37,831 nt of DNA from a virus. The DNA lies in IMG/VR virus record IMGVR_UViG_3300046171_000019, positions 1-37,831 of that record, one strand, 5' to 3'. Within the stretch, counting starts at the first letter, position 1, and each line of letters starts with the position of its first letter. The notes under the pieces are model-generated. The model saw only the letters and a program-made list of their open reading frames with translations. It made no database searches and had not been told where the DNA came from. The position numbers and the translations under genes were made by a program. Of this stretch, positions 1-9,928 are shown one piece after another.

Positions 1-1
1 T

Positions 2-478
2 ACTGGTGGTGTAGCTGAAACAACTGCTTCTGTAGACTTAGGTGTCGCTTCTGAAGTTGACCCTCTAGACTTAATGGCTAGAATGGCTAGACTTCTTGAC
101 GACCAATCAGTCCCAGAAGAAAACAGATGGTTCGTTGCATCTCCTGATTTCTACGAAGAACTATCACAAAGTAGTTCTAAGTTGTTATCAGTAGACTATA
201 ACGCTGGTCAAGGCTCAATCAGAAATGGTTTAGTTTCAAGTGGAAAATTAAGAGGCTTTGATATGTATAAGTCTAACAACGTACCTTCAGTTTCGACTGC
301 TACAGGTCAATGTTTAGGCGGACATATGTCATCCACAGCAACTGCTAACACAATTTTATCAACAGAAGTAATTAGAGACCCTAGTTCTTTTGGCGATATT
401 GTTAGAGGTTTACATGTCTATGGTGCGAAAGTACTTAGAGATGATGCTATGGTTAAAGCTATCTACACAATTGACTAA
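2..478 (+). CDS. Major capsid protein, C-terminal part (5' end outside the window)
   Basis: The reading frame is open from the first bases of the window, so this is the C-terminal part of a larger gene; the methionines near position 74 are internal. The visible 158 residues include the segment VPEENRWFVASPDFYEEL and the stretch GFDMYKSNNVP, both of a type I know from major capsid proteins of tailed phages with the HK97 fold. The protein would form the icosahedral head shell. It is followed by a terminator-like hairpin and then by tail tubular genes, the usual order in T7-like phages. The portal and scaffold genes that normally precede it are outside the window. The capsid assignment is fairly sure; the exact subfamily is not. 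Confidence 0.85.
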   Translation, partial: TGGVAETTASVDLGVASEVDPLDLMARMARLLDDQSVPEENRWFVASPDFYEELSQSSSKLLSVDYNAGQGSIRNGLVSSGKLRGFDMYKSNNVPSVSTATGQCLGGHMSSTATANTILSTEVIRDPSSFGDIVRGLHVYGAKVLRDDAMVKAIYTID

Positions 479-488
479 TAATCAATAC

Positions 489-516
489 GGGGGGTCTTAA
501 TTGACCCTCCACTTTT
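489..516 (+). terminator. Rho-independent terminator after the capsid gene
   Basis: Six G, T, C (489-496) pair with GACCCTCC (503-510) around a 6-nt loop TTAATT, giving an 8-bp stem with one G-T pair, followed by ACTTTT. It lies 11 bases after the capsid stop codon. A partial terminator here would let capsid mRNA end while some polymerase reads on into the tail genes. The T-run is short, so termination is probably incomplete (inference). Confidence 0.6.
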
Positions 517-531
517 ACAGGGAGATAAAAA

Positions 532-699
532 ATGAAAAAAGGCGATTACAAAAACGATATGGGAAATAAAGCTGCTAGACGTGAAAAACTTTATGGTGGT
601 GGTAAACCTACTATGAAACGTAAAGGTTATAAGCATGGTGGAATGGAAGGATGTCAACCTACATATTCCGAAGATATGCCTAAAGCTAAAGCTAACTAA
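532..699 (+). CDS. Small basic hypothetical protein (55 aa)
   Basis: A complete frame starts at ATG 532 behind a good Shine-Dalgarno (AGGGAGA, 519-525) and ends at TAA 697-699. The product is rich in Lys, Arg and Gly (for example GGGKPTMKRKGYKHGGM) and has no hydrophobic segment. I do not recognise a family. It lies between the capsid and tail-tube genes and is followed after 2 bases by another tiny gene, so a structural or head-completion role is possible but unproven. Support comes from the ribosome-binding site and the tight spacing. Confidence 0.6.
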   Translation: MKKGDYKNDMGNKAARREKLYGGGKPTMKRKGYKHGGMEGCQPTYSEDMPKAKAN

Positions 700-701
700 T
701 T

Positions 702-848
702 ATGAAAGTTCCAGCACCTAAAGGTTATCACTGGATGAAGTCTGGTAACTCTTATAAATTAATGAAAGACCCTGCAGGTGGTTACAAACCTCACAAAGGT
801 GCAACCAAGTCTGCTAATTTTAAAATTCAAAAGGTACATAAAAAATAA
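702..848 (+). CDS. Small basic hypothetical protein (48 aa)
   Basis: ATG 702 to TAA 846-848. The stop codon overlaps the ATG of tail tubular protein A as TAATG, which suggests translational coupling. The product starts MKVPAPKGYHWMKSG and is Lys/Gly/Tyr-rich with no membrane segment. I have an impression of similar short KGYHWMK-type proteins beside tail-tube genes in marine phages, but I cannot name a family. The function is unknown; gene reality rests on the overlap and on full use of the space between neighbours. Confidence 0.6.
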   Translation: MKVPAPKGYHWMKSGNSYKLMKDPAGGYKPHKGATKSANFKIQKVHKK

Positions 849-1614
849 TGGCTACTACATATTTAGATTTAACTAACGAAGTATTAAGAGAACTTAACGA
901 GATTCCATTAACGTCTGCAAACTTTGCAAACGCTACAGGTCTTCAAAAGTTTGTAAAAGATACTGTTAATAAATCTATATTTGATATAGCTAATGAAGAA
1001 CCTCAACTACCTTTCTTTTCTGCTAAAGTTAGTGGAGCTACTGACCCTTTCTATGGTAACGTAACAGTTCGCTACAGTAGCAGGACAAAGATGGTACACT
1101 TAAAGTCTGATAGTTCTAGTATTACTACAGACTATGCATCAATAGATTGGGATGATTTTTATGTCACAACAATTAACGTAGATGGAGAAACAAGCTCCTT
1201 ATGTCTCTAAAGGTTTAAGTTTCTTACACTAGATGATTGGAAAAGATACTACAGAGACAGTGAGAATGCAGATGATGCAGATACTCAAAACCATGGAGAA
1301 CCTAAATTTGTTATTAAGTCTCCTGATAATAGAAAGTTTGGATTAAGTCCAATACCTGATAAAGTTTATAATGTACACTTTTATGCTTTCGTAAGACCGA
1401 CTGCATTATCAGCTTATGATGATACAATCGTTTTACCAGAGCAATACAGTAAAGTAATAACAGCTAGAGTTCGTTATTATATTTGGCAGTTTAAAGAAAG
1501 CCCACAACAAGCAGCTTTCGCATTAGATGATTATAAGAAAGGTATGAAGTATATGAAATCAAACCTAATGATCCAGCTCCAAAGTATATGACAGACGATA
1601 GAACTTACTTTTAA
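848..1614 (+). CDS. Tail tubular protein A (T7 gp11-like), frame broken by three 1-base indels
   Basis: The N-terminus (MATTYLDLTNEVLRELNEI...) is typical of tail tubular protein A, the adaptor ring that joins the portal to the nozzle in T7-like phages. The uncorrected frame stops at 1210. The rest of the family continues: FLTLDDWKRYYRDSE from 1220, then NVHFYAFVRPTALSAYDD, ending KPNDPAPKYMTDDRTYF with TAA 1612-1614. The frame is restored by removing about one A near 1190-1193, adding one A near 1216-1218 (back to APYVSKGLKFLTL) and adding one A in the A-run at 1561-1563. The net is -1, giving 255 residues, a normal family length. All three are homopolymer-type changes, so sequencing error is more likely than decay. 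Tail tubular B follows 2 bases later. Confidence 0.85.
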
Positions 1615-1616
1615 AT

Positions 1617-3240
1617 ATGGCACGTTCACAACCTTTTACCGTAGCATGTGCAGGTGGCTTAGTAACATCAGCTAACTCTATAGACTTGTTGCGTACACCC
1701 GGAGTTGCTACAGTTATACAAAACTTTGAAGTATCTATTGAAGGTGGATACAGACGTATTAATGGTTATAGTAAGTTTGGTGCAGGAAGTGCTGTTCAAC
1801 CTACAGGTAGCACAACAACTATATTAGGTACTCAACCTTATGCAGATGGTGTTGTAGTGACTGCAGGTACTAACATATACTTTACACAAGATGGTATTAC
1901 TTGGCTAACAATAAATAGATTATCTGCAGGTGGTGGAGATAACTATTCAACCTTTACAGGTAAAAGTATTGCAGCAAGAACTGGACAAGGGCAATGTCAG
2001 TTTGCAATGTTTGAAGGTGCTGGACAAGATTATGGTACAGTATTTATAGCTGATGGAGTCTAATAGAACCTTTTAGTTTTAGAATGGAAGGAACAGGAGC
2101 TTTAAGTACTAGAACTTTTTATACAGAAGAAATAACCAGTAACAGGAGCTAATACTCCTGCTAAAGTTTATTACTTCACACGACCATCACTTAATTGCTG
2201 CTGGTGTTGATGGAGAACGAAACATACTGTTTATTATAGTGTTTATAACGACCCTAATAGACTTTACAGGTGGACTGGAGCAGGTTCTGTAGCTATCTCA
2301 GATAAAGTAGTAGGTATTAGAGGTTTCCGTACAGATTTATTTAGTATTTTGTGAAAACAGTTTACATAAGCTTAATAAACATAAACGATCAGTCAAATAT
2401 AGCAGTTGTACCCGTATAGCAGAAAACGTAGGATGTTTAAGTGGCTATAGTATTCAAGAGATTGGTGGTGACTTAGTATTTTTAGCACCAGATGGATTAA
2501 GAACAGTTGCTGGTACAGCGAGAATTGGTGACGTTGAGTTAGGTACCGTTAGTAAAGCTATACAGCCTTTAATAAACGACTTAGCTAGAAATGTTAATGA
2601 CTATGTTATCAGCAGCATGGTACATAGAGATAAGTCACAATACAGATTATTTTATACAGATACCACTAATATAAATAAAAGTGAACAAAGAGGTATCATA
2701 GGAACACTAAGACCAGATGGGTTTCAGTGGTCAGAAACAAGAGGAATAGAAGTAACAGAAATAGGAACAGGATTTAATGAGGCGGGAGTCGAAGAACATT
2801 TTCATGGAGATACTGATGGTTATGTTTATCTACATGATTCAGGTAACGACTTTGATGGCTCTAACATCTTAGCAAGATATGCTACACCTGATTACGATTA
2901 TGGTGATTTAGGAACTTTAAAAACTTTACACTACTTTAAAGTTTCTGCAAGTGCTGAAGGTGTTGTAGAACCTGATGTACAAGTTAGATTTGAATATGGT
3001 AATACGGATATACCGCAACCACCAGAGTTATTTGACTTAGGAACAATAGACCCACCATCTATATTTGGTGATGCTTTGTTCGGTACTAACGTATTCGGTG
3101 GAGCAGAGAATCCTATGATTAGAGTAGCTTTACAAGGAAGTGGAACCAGTAATAATTTTACATTTATAAGTGAAGATAACAAACCTCCATATACAATTAA
3201 TGGATTATATGTAGACTTTATACCTTCAGGTAGGAGATAA
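1617..3240 (+). CDS. Tail tubular protein B (T7 gp12-like nozzle), frame broken by multiple indels
   Basis: The first 148 residues (MARSQPFTVACAGGLVTSANSIDLLRTPGVATVIQNFE...) and the last 207 residues (from about 2617, ending in DFIPSGRR) are both typical of tail tubular protein B, which forms the tail nozzle. Between 2058 and about 2450 the coding sense jumps between frames at least six times. Recognisable pieces are EPFSFRMEGTG (about 2066), ANTPAKVYYFT (about 2150), TVYYSVYNDPNRLYRW (about 2225) and ENVGCLSGYSIQEIGG (about 2426). The joined product would be near 540 residues. Most disruptions can be repaired by single-base changes, so I treat this as one gene with dense errors. True decay is less likely because a tail nozzle is essential. 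Confidence 0.85.
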
Positions 3241-3246
3241 AAACAA

Positions 3247-5025
3247 ATGGCAATAACAAAAGTAACAAGTAAAGTATTAGAAGATAACGTAACTGTTGCA
3301 GGAAATTTAGACGTAAGTAGTGGAACAATTAAACTTGATGGTAATTATCCAACTGGTACAAGAAATGTAGCTTTAGGTGATACAGCTTTAGATAGCGTAA
3401 CAAGTGGTATAAACAATGTTGCGATTGGTCATAATTCTGCAACAGCTTTAACAGATGGTAATAATAATACAGCATTAGGTGCTTTTACTTTTGCAGCAAA
3501 TACTTCAGGTACATCAAATACAGCTTTAGGAAAAGATGCACTTGAAGCTAATACAACTGCTGATTCTAATACTGCTGTAGGTGCTTTTTCTTTAACTGCA
3601 AATACTACAGGTGGCGAAAATACAGCAGTTGGTAGAGATTCTTTAAAATCAAATACTACAGGTGCTGAAAATACAGCAGTTGGTTATTTAGCCTTAAGTG
3701 CAAATACTACAGCAGATGCTAATACAGCTTTTGGTGTTCAATCTTTAATGGTAAATACTACAGGTACACTAAATTCAGCATTTGGAGCAGCATCACTTGA
3801 TGCTAATACAACTGGTTCTAATAATACTGCCATGGGTTATGGTTCTTTAACAGGAAATACTACATCCGATAACAATACCGCAATTGGTTATTTATCTTTA
3901 GCAGCAAACACTACAGGTGCAGGAAACACCGCAGTTGGCTCACTAGCCTTAGATGCTAATACAACTGGTACTCAAAATACTGCTGTCGGTTATTTAGCAG
4001 GTACGTCTATTACTACAGGAAACTACAATACTGCGGTTGGAGTTGTTGCACTACAAAATTATAACGTAACAGACTGTGTAGCTGTAGGTACTGAAGCTCT
4101 AAGAGATTGTCAAGGCAATCGTAATATAGGAATAGGTAATGAAGCTGGTCGTTTTATTACTGGTTCTGATAACGTAATTATAGGTGATTTAGCTGGAGAT
4201 GCTTCTGGCTTTAGTGGTAGTAACAATGTTGGTATTGGTTCAGCAGCTTTAGGTAAAATTACTACAGCTATATATAACACAGCAGTTGGTCAAAATGCTT
4301 TAAAAAGTAACACTACAGCCGGTTCTAATACTGGTATTGGTTCTAGAGCATTAGAAGATTGTACTGGTGGTTTAAATACTGCTGTAGGTGATGCTTGTTT
4401 ATTTAACGTGACTACAGGTGCTTCTAATACTGGTATTGGTCAATGTGGTTTAGGAATGACTACTGGAAGTAATAATACAGTCTTGGGCAGTAATGCAGGT
4501 AATCATATAACTACTGGTAGTAACAATCTTTGTGTTGGTAGAGGTGCAGGAACAGACTCTTTAGCAAATATAACAACTGGAAGTAACAATATTGTTCTTG
4601 GTAATAATTCAATTACAAATTTTGAAGCAAAAGTTGCTTTAACTGTTGGTTCTGATAAGAGAGATAAAACGGATATAGTAAACTTGCCTGACAATGCAGG
4701 ATTAAATTTTGTAAAACAAATGAGACCTGTGACTTATGTTTGGGATAATAGAGATAATTATTATCCACATACACATGAAAAATATGGTGAAAGAGACCAT
4801 AGTAAAAAATCATCAGATAAACAACTAGGATTTATAGCACAAGAAATTAAAGAAATAGAAAACTCAATAGGATGGACTGATGATTATATAGTAAACACAT
4901 CAAATGAGGACTCTTTAAAATTAACAGAAACCCAATTAATACCAATTTTAGTTAAAGCAATCCAAGAAATATCTACAACAGTAGATGAATTAAAAGCCGA
5001 AATACAAACTTTAAAAGGAGAATAA
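3247..5025 (+). CDS. Tail fibre / adhesin with 17-residue repeats and C-terminal S74 chaperone domain
   Basis: The product has 592 residues. Residues 1-39 are a short N-terminal region. From residue 40 to about 460 there are roughly two dozen repeats of about 17 residues of the form NTAVGxxxLxANTTGxx, a YadA-head/haemagglutinin-like beta-roll that should trimerise. Residues 469-592 are an intramolecular chaperone (peptidase S74, as in endosialidase tailspikes). Motif SDKRDK places the expected Ser-Lys pair at S469 and K474, then come RPVTYVW and LGFIAQEI, and a C-terminal coiled coil. The family folds the trimer and then cuts itself off just before the serine, which would leave a fibre of about 468 residues. 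A strong ribosome-binding site (AGGAG) precedes the start. The receptor is unknown. Confidence 0.85.
   Translation: MAITKVTSKVLEDNVTVAGNLDVSSGTIKLDGNYPTGTRNVALGDTALDSVTSGINNVAIGHNSATALTDGNNNTALGAFTFAANTSGTSNTALGKDALEANTTADSNTAVGAFSLTANTTGGENTAVGRDSLKSNTTGAENTAVGYLALSANTTADANTAFGVQSLMVNTTGTLNSAFGAASLDANTTGSNNTAMGYGSLTGNTTSDNNTAIGYLSLAANTTGAGNTAVGSLALDANTTGTQNTAVGYLAGTSITTGNYNTAVGVVALQNYNVTDCVAVGTEALRDCQGNRNIGIGNEAGRFITGSDNVIIGDLAGDASGFSGSNNVGIGSAALGKITTAIYNTAVGQNALKSNTTAGSNTGIGSRALEDCTGGLNTAVGDACLFNVTTGASNTGIGQCGLGMTTGSNNTVLGSNAGNHITTGSNNLCVGRGAGTDSLANITTGSNNIVLGNNSITNFEAKVALTVGSDKRDKTDIVNLPDNAGLNFVKQMRPVTYVWDNRDNYYPHTHEKYGERDHSKKSSDKQLGFIAQEIKEIENSIGWTDDYIVNTSNEDSLKLTETQLIPILVKAIQEISTTVDELKAEIQTLKGE
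3364..4650 (+). repeat. Tandem coding repeats of about 51 bp inside the first tail-fibre gene
   Basis: Successive 51-bp units encode NTAVG...NTTG. In the first half the register is exact for more than ten consecutive units; in the second half units vary in length (for example NTGIGSRALEDCTGGL). Synonymous bases differ between units, so this is an old, selected protein repeat rather than a recent slippage product. Such arrays can gain or lose units and change fibre length. Confidence 0.8.
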
Positions 5026-5026
5026 T

Positions 5027-5308
5027 ATGACTATAGAACCTAAAACAGTAGCATCAATTTTAACAGCAGCAACAGATAGCGTAACACTTATAAACGGTGT
5101 AAACGCTGGAACTTGGGATGTTGAAAGCATGGAGCAATCAGAAATCAACGATATGGTACAAAGAAACGTAGACCATTTGGAAATCGTTTTAGCGTATGCA
5201 CCTGTTGATGAAGATGATGATACACCTGATGTAGCTGGTAGTTCAGATGATAAAACATCTTATACAGATGCTATTACAACTGGAAATGCATATATTGCAG
5301 CAAACTAA
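5027..5308 (+). CDS. Hypothetical acidic protein between the fibre genes (93 aa)
   Basis: It starts 1 base after the first fibre stop, behind AAAGGAGAA. The product (MTIEPKTVASILTAATDSVTLINGV...) has an acidic middle (EDDDTPDVAG) and ends in NAYIAAN; there is no signal peptide or membrane segment. Short acidic proteins like this are often found beside fibre genes in marine phages, where a fibre-attachment or chaperone role is a guess. I do not recognise a named family. Confidence 0.6.
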   Translation: MTIEPKTVASILTAATDSVTLINGVNAGTWDVESMEQSEINDMVQRNVDHLEIVLAYAPVDEDDDTPDVAGSSDDKTSYTDAITTGNAYIAAN

Positions 5309-5334
5309 AAAAATTTTAAACGGAGAACAATAAC

Positions 5335-8300
5335 ATGGCAGGTTATACAAGACAAAGTACATTCGCAGATGGAGATACAATCACTGCTGCTTTATTCAAC
5401 AATGAATATAACCAATTAGTAAATGCTTTTAGCAATACTACAGGTCATAGCCATGATGGTACAGCAGCTAATGGACCAGTTATAGGATTAATTGGTGATG
5501 CTGGTGAAACTTCTCCAAACAATAAAGTCTTAATAGACACAACAAATAACTACATAGAATTTTATGTTGAAGTATCTTCAGCACCTGTACAACAATTATA
5601 CATAGCTGATGGTGCTATAATACCGGTAACAGATAGTGATATAGATTTAGGTACAACAGGTTTAAGATTTAAAGATGCTTACATTGACACAGTAACAACA
5701 ACTGGTAATGTAGACATAGGTGGTAATCTTACAGTTACAGGTAACGCAACTATCTCAGGTAATCTTACATTCGGTGATGCAGATACTGATAGTATTAATC
5801 TAGCTGCTGAAATAGATTCAGATATTATTCCTAACACTGACGGTACATATGACTTAGGAAGTGCTACAAAAGAATGGCAAGACCTTTACATAGATGGTAC
5901 AGCTAACATAGATAGTCTTGTAGCCGATACAGCAGACATTAACGGTGGTACTATAGACGGTGCTACAATTGCTACATCAGATATTACTGTAGGAGCTGGT
6001 AAAACTTTAAACGTTTCATCAGGAACACTAACTTTAGCAGATGACCAAATTTCAGGTGATAAAGTTGAAGGTGGTACAATTGCTGCTACAACAATTACAA
6101 GTTTAACAGCAACAAGTGCAGACATAAATGGTGGAACTATTGATGGTGTTACTATTGGTGGTACTACTGCAGGTGCTGTTACTTTTACAGATTTATCAGA
6201 CGGTACTATAACTATAACAGCTTTTGCAGATGAAGATGATATGTCTTCAAACTCTGCAACGCTTGTACCAACTCAACAATCTGTAAAAGCTTATGTAGAT
6301 AGTCAAGTTACTGCACAAGATTTAGATATTACAACAGATAGTGGAACTATTGCAATTGACTTAGATAGTGAAACTTTAACTGTAACAGGTGGTACAGGTC
6401 TTGATAGTTCTGCAACAGGTAATGCAGTTACTCTTGCAATAGATTCTACTGTAGCTACTTTAACAGGCTCTCAAACTTTAACAAATAAAACAATAGATGT
6501 TGATAACAATACAGTATCTAACATAGAAGTTGATAACTTAAAATCAGGTGTACTTGATACAGATTTAACTTCTGTTGCAGCTACAGATACTACTCTTGCT
6601 TCTGCTAAAGCTATTAAGACTTATGTAGATGCACAAGTTACAGCACAAGATTTAGACTTTGCAGGTGATACAGGTGGTGCATTATCTATAGACTTAGATA
6701 GTGAATCATTAACTATTGCCGGTGGTACAGGTATAGATACTGTTGGAGCTTCTAACACTTTAACAATAAACATAGACTAGTAGTGTAGCAACTTTAACAG
6801 GTTCTCAAACTTTAACAAACAAAACTTTAACAAGCCCTGTAATTAATACAAGTGTTTCAGGTACAGCTTTCCTTGACGATGATACTTTTGCAACTGCAAG
6901 TGCTACAACATTAGCTTCTTCAGAATCTATTAAAGCTTATGTAGATGCACAGATATTAACAGAAGATACATTAGCTGAACTAAACGATACAAACATTACA
7001 AGTCCTGCTGATGGTGCTTTATTGTTTTATGATACAGGTACATCTATGTGGATTGACAATGTAGTATCTGGAGATATTACTATTGCTGATACAGGTGTAG
7101 CTGCTATTAGTTCAGGAGTTATTGTTAATGATGATATTAATGCTAGTGCAGCAATAAGTATAAGTAAGACTGCATTAGTAGACGGAACAGGTTTAACACT
7201 TACAGGTGATACATTATCTGTAGATGCTGCTCAAACACAAATAACTTCTGTAGGTACTTTAGGTTCTTTAACAGTTTCTGGAGACCTTACAGTCGATACA
7301 AGCACTTTAAAAGTAGACTCTACAAACAATAGAGTTGGTATACTTAATGCAACTCCAGATGTTACTTTAGATATTGGTTCTGCTACAGATGCTATACATG
7401 TACCGGTAGGTACTACAGCTCAAAGACCAACATCTCCAGCAGCAGGTTACTTTAGATATAATACTACTACAGGTGGTTTTGAAGGCTATACAGATGCTTG
7501 GGGTGCTATTGCTGGTAGTGGTAGTGGTGGTGGAACTGCTCCTGCTGTAGATACTATGACAGGTGATGGTAGTGATACAACACTTACACTTACTTCTGCA
7601 CCAGTTAATGAAAATGCTACAGTAGTTACTATTGATGGTGTTGTTCAACACAAAGATACTTATTCAGTTTCCAGTAATACTTTAACATTCTCTGAAGCTC
7701 CTCCAAGTGGTTCAGCAGTAGAATGTATTACATGGGTTAATACAACTATTAACTCTGCATTACTTATGCAAGATGCTGACGGTGATACACAAATACAAGT
7801 AGAAGAAAGTTCAGACGAAGATAAAATCAGATTTGATACTGGTGGTACTGAACGAATGATAATTGACAGTACTGGTGTTGGAATTGGAATCAGTAGTCCT
7901 TCAGCAGGATTGCACGTTGAAACAGATGTAAATCCAGTCTTAAAACTTGATAGAGGTAGTGCAAATAATACTAATGCTAATTTATATTATAATGGAACAC
8001 TTACTGGTCAATTATCAGCAGCAAATGCTGAGTTTCAAATAAGTGCAGCAGGTTCTAGCACCCCAACTACATTTTTTACTAATGGCTCAGAAAGAATGCG
8101 TATCGACTCATCAGGCAACGTAGGAATTGGTCACACATCTTCATTTGGTAAGCTATCAATTAATTCTAATGGTCAACCAGCATCTAGTGGGAACATGACA
8201 ACAGGTTTAACTGTTTCTAATGGACCTGGCGGAACAGCAATTAATATAGGTACTTATGATGCAGGTGGCTATAGTTATATTCAATCAGCCTATGTAAATA

Positions 8301-9313
8301 GTGCAGGTGTTGCTAGAGAATTAGCTTTTTTAACGGGTTCATCAGAAGCCATGCGTATTGACTCATCAGGCAATGTTGGAATTGGCACGAGTAGTCCAGT
8401 AGCACCTTTACATATAGAAGGCAAAGACCAAACTGAGGGTACTGCAAGATTTACGCCACACTCAAACAAAGGAAATGAAAGTTCACATATACACTTTGGC
8501 TCAACTGGTGATTGGTACATAAGGTCAGCAGATACAGCAGGTAAAGTAGTAATAAATGATGGTGGGGGCAACGTTGGAATTGGAACGAGTAGTCCTTCAG
8601 AAAAACTAACAGTCAATGGTGCTTTAGCTATAACAGGTGCTTTAACAGATGACAGAACATCTACTGCTGCTATGGACTTTTCAGGTGGCGTAACGAGATT
8701 TGTTTCTTATGGTGCTAGTGGAACTGGTGGTATTTTTGCATTTAGAACAGCATCAGGTGGTGCTAGTTCAACAGAAAGAATGCGTATTAATTCTTCAGGC
8801 TTCGTTGGTATTGGGACAAGTTCCCCCACTACAAATTTAACCATTGGTGGAACAAGTAGTACAGCAAGAATAGTACCAGCGACAGACAACGTAGGTTATA
8901 TAGGTGAAGGTACTCATAGATGGGAGGCGATATATGCTGTTAATGGTTCTATACAAACTTCTGATGAAAGAGAAAAAACAGAAATTAAAGAAACCATTTT
9001 AGGTCTTGATTTTATAAAAGACTTAAAACCAGTTAGCTATAAATGGATTGATGGAAAACAGCAAAACAAAGGTAAAGATGAAAGAGAACATCAAGGTTTA
9101 ATAGCACAACAAGTAGCTGAAACAGTTGAGAAACATGGTATAGATAAAAATACTTTTGGTGGTTTAGATATACAAAAAACAGAAAAGTATGATGACTTTC
9201 ATGGTATGTCTTATGACCAATTTATAGCTCCACTTATAAAAGCTATACAAGAACAACAAGCACAGATTGAAGCCTTACAATCTGAAATTAACTTACTTAA
9301 AACAGGAGAATAA
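5335..9313 (+). CDS. Large tail fibre with S74 chaperone domain; split by one inserted base at 6778
   Basis: Uncorrected, the first part stops at TAG 6778-6780 and the second part is open to 9313. Removing the single T at 6778 restores INIDSSVATLTGSQTLTNKTL, the same phrase found about 300 bases earlier, and yields one protein of 1325 residues. N-terminus: MAGYTRQSTFADGDTITAALFN, a virion-anchor type seen in marine phage fibres. The middle holds beta-rich repeats (ADINGGTIDG, SVKAYVDSQVTAQDLD twice, SSGNVGIGTSSP several times). C-terminus from about residue 1209: S74 intramolecular chaperone with SDEREK (S1209, K1214), PVSYKW, GLIAQQV and a final coiled coil. It probably forms the second receptor-binding fibre. 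Ribosome-binding site CGGAGAA. Confidence 0.85.
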
Positions 9314-9314
9314 T

Positions 9315-9659
9315 ATGGCAATTGGATATACTTGGGACGTTTCAACAGTTGATACTTACCCAACACTAGATGGTAATGCAGACGTTGTTTATAACGTGCA
9401 TTGGCGATTAAACGCAGAAGATGATGCTAATCAGGATGCTGATGGTAACAACTGGACAGCTACTGTATATGGCACACAAGCTGTAGACACAGCAGATATA
9501 TCAGACTTCACAGCCTTTGCAGACTTAACAAGCTCTGACGTACAGGGCTGGGTAGAAGCTGCTATGGGTGAAGATGCTGTTGCAGATTTAAAAGCTGGTC
9601 TAGATGCACAAATCGCATTACTAATTACACCAACATCTGTTACTAAAACTATAGGATAA
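9315..9659 (+). CDS. Conserved phage protein downstream of the fibre (114 aa, DUF7936-like)
   Basis: The start is ATG 9315, because AGGAGA (9304-9309) sits at the right distance and the ATG is one base after the fibre stop; an upstream in-frame ATG at 9267 would overlap the fibre gene. The product (MAIGYTWDVSTVDTYPTLDG...) has a patterned core, VVYNVHWRLNAED, and TAFADLTSSDVQGWVEAAMG. I recognise it as a conserved small phage protein, possibly the family labelled DUF7936, with no established function. It is probably a fibre- or tail-associated protein, judging by position. Confidence 0.7.
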   Translation: MAIGYTWDVSTVDTYPTLDGNADVVYNVHWRLNAEDDANQDADGNNWTATVYGTQAVDTADISDFTAFADLTSSDVQGWVEAAMGEDAVADLKAGLDAQIALLITPTSVTKTIG

Positions 9660-9663
9660 TATC

Positions 9664-9906
9664 ATGGAACTAACACCTTATTTATTTTGGAATATATTTA
9701 TAACTTTGGTGTTAGCACCAATCCTTTATAGCATTAGACAGAACTCTGATGAAACTAAAAGAATTGATATACTTATAAATAAAACTCGTGAAGAGTTAGC
9801 AAGAGAGTATGTAACGAAACAAGAGTTAAAAAATGACTTTGATGTTCTTATAAGTAGAATAGATAAATTAGGTGAAAAGCTTGACAAACTGTTCGAAGTC
9901 AAGTAA
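9664..9906 (+). CDS. Small membrane protein with coiled-coil tail (80 aa)
   Basis: Residues 7-24 (LFWNIFITLVLAPILYSI) form one transmembrane helix, followed by a charged alpha-helical, probably coiled-coil region (RIDILINKTREELAREYVTK...). The topology fits a small phage membrane protein such as a spanin-like or holin-accessory protein, but it lies 10 kb before the lysis genes, so this is only a guess. Ribosome-binding site AGGATAA. The stop codon overlaps the -10 box of a promoter-like site. Confidence 0.65.
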   Translation: MELTPYLFWNIFITLVLAPILYSIRQNSDETKRIDILINKTREELAREYVTKQELKNDFDVLISRIDKLGEKLDKLFEVK

Positions 9907-9909
9907 AAT
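9881..9909 (+). promoter_or_regulatory. Candidate sigma70 promoter for the internal virion genes
   Basis: TTGACA (9881-9886), a 17-base spacer and TAAAAT (9904-9909) match the sigma70 consensus at 11 of 12 positions. The site overlaps the end of the 80-aa gene and ends 20 bases before the next start codon, where a promoter would be useful. Transcription would start near 9916. It is the only well-placed plus-strand promoter I found. Confidence 0.5.
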
Positions 9910-9928
9910 ATACATATAGGTATTTTAA

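Noticed and set aside
475-657. Minus-strand frame opposite the 55-aa gene
   Set aside because: No ribosome-binding site; the plus-strand gene fits the operon and has a strong one.
3364-4650. CRISPR array with 51-bp period
   Set aside because: The repeats are fully coding, diverged at synonymous sites, and have no separate repeat/spacer structure.
6770-6790. Programmed frameshift in the second fibre
   Set aside because: No slippery heptamer or downstream structure; a single extra base explains the break.
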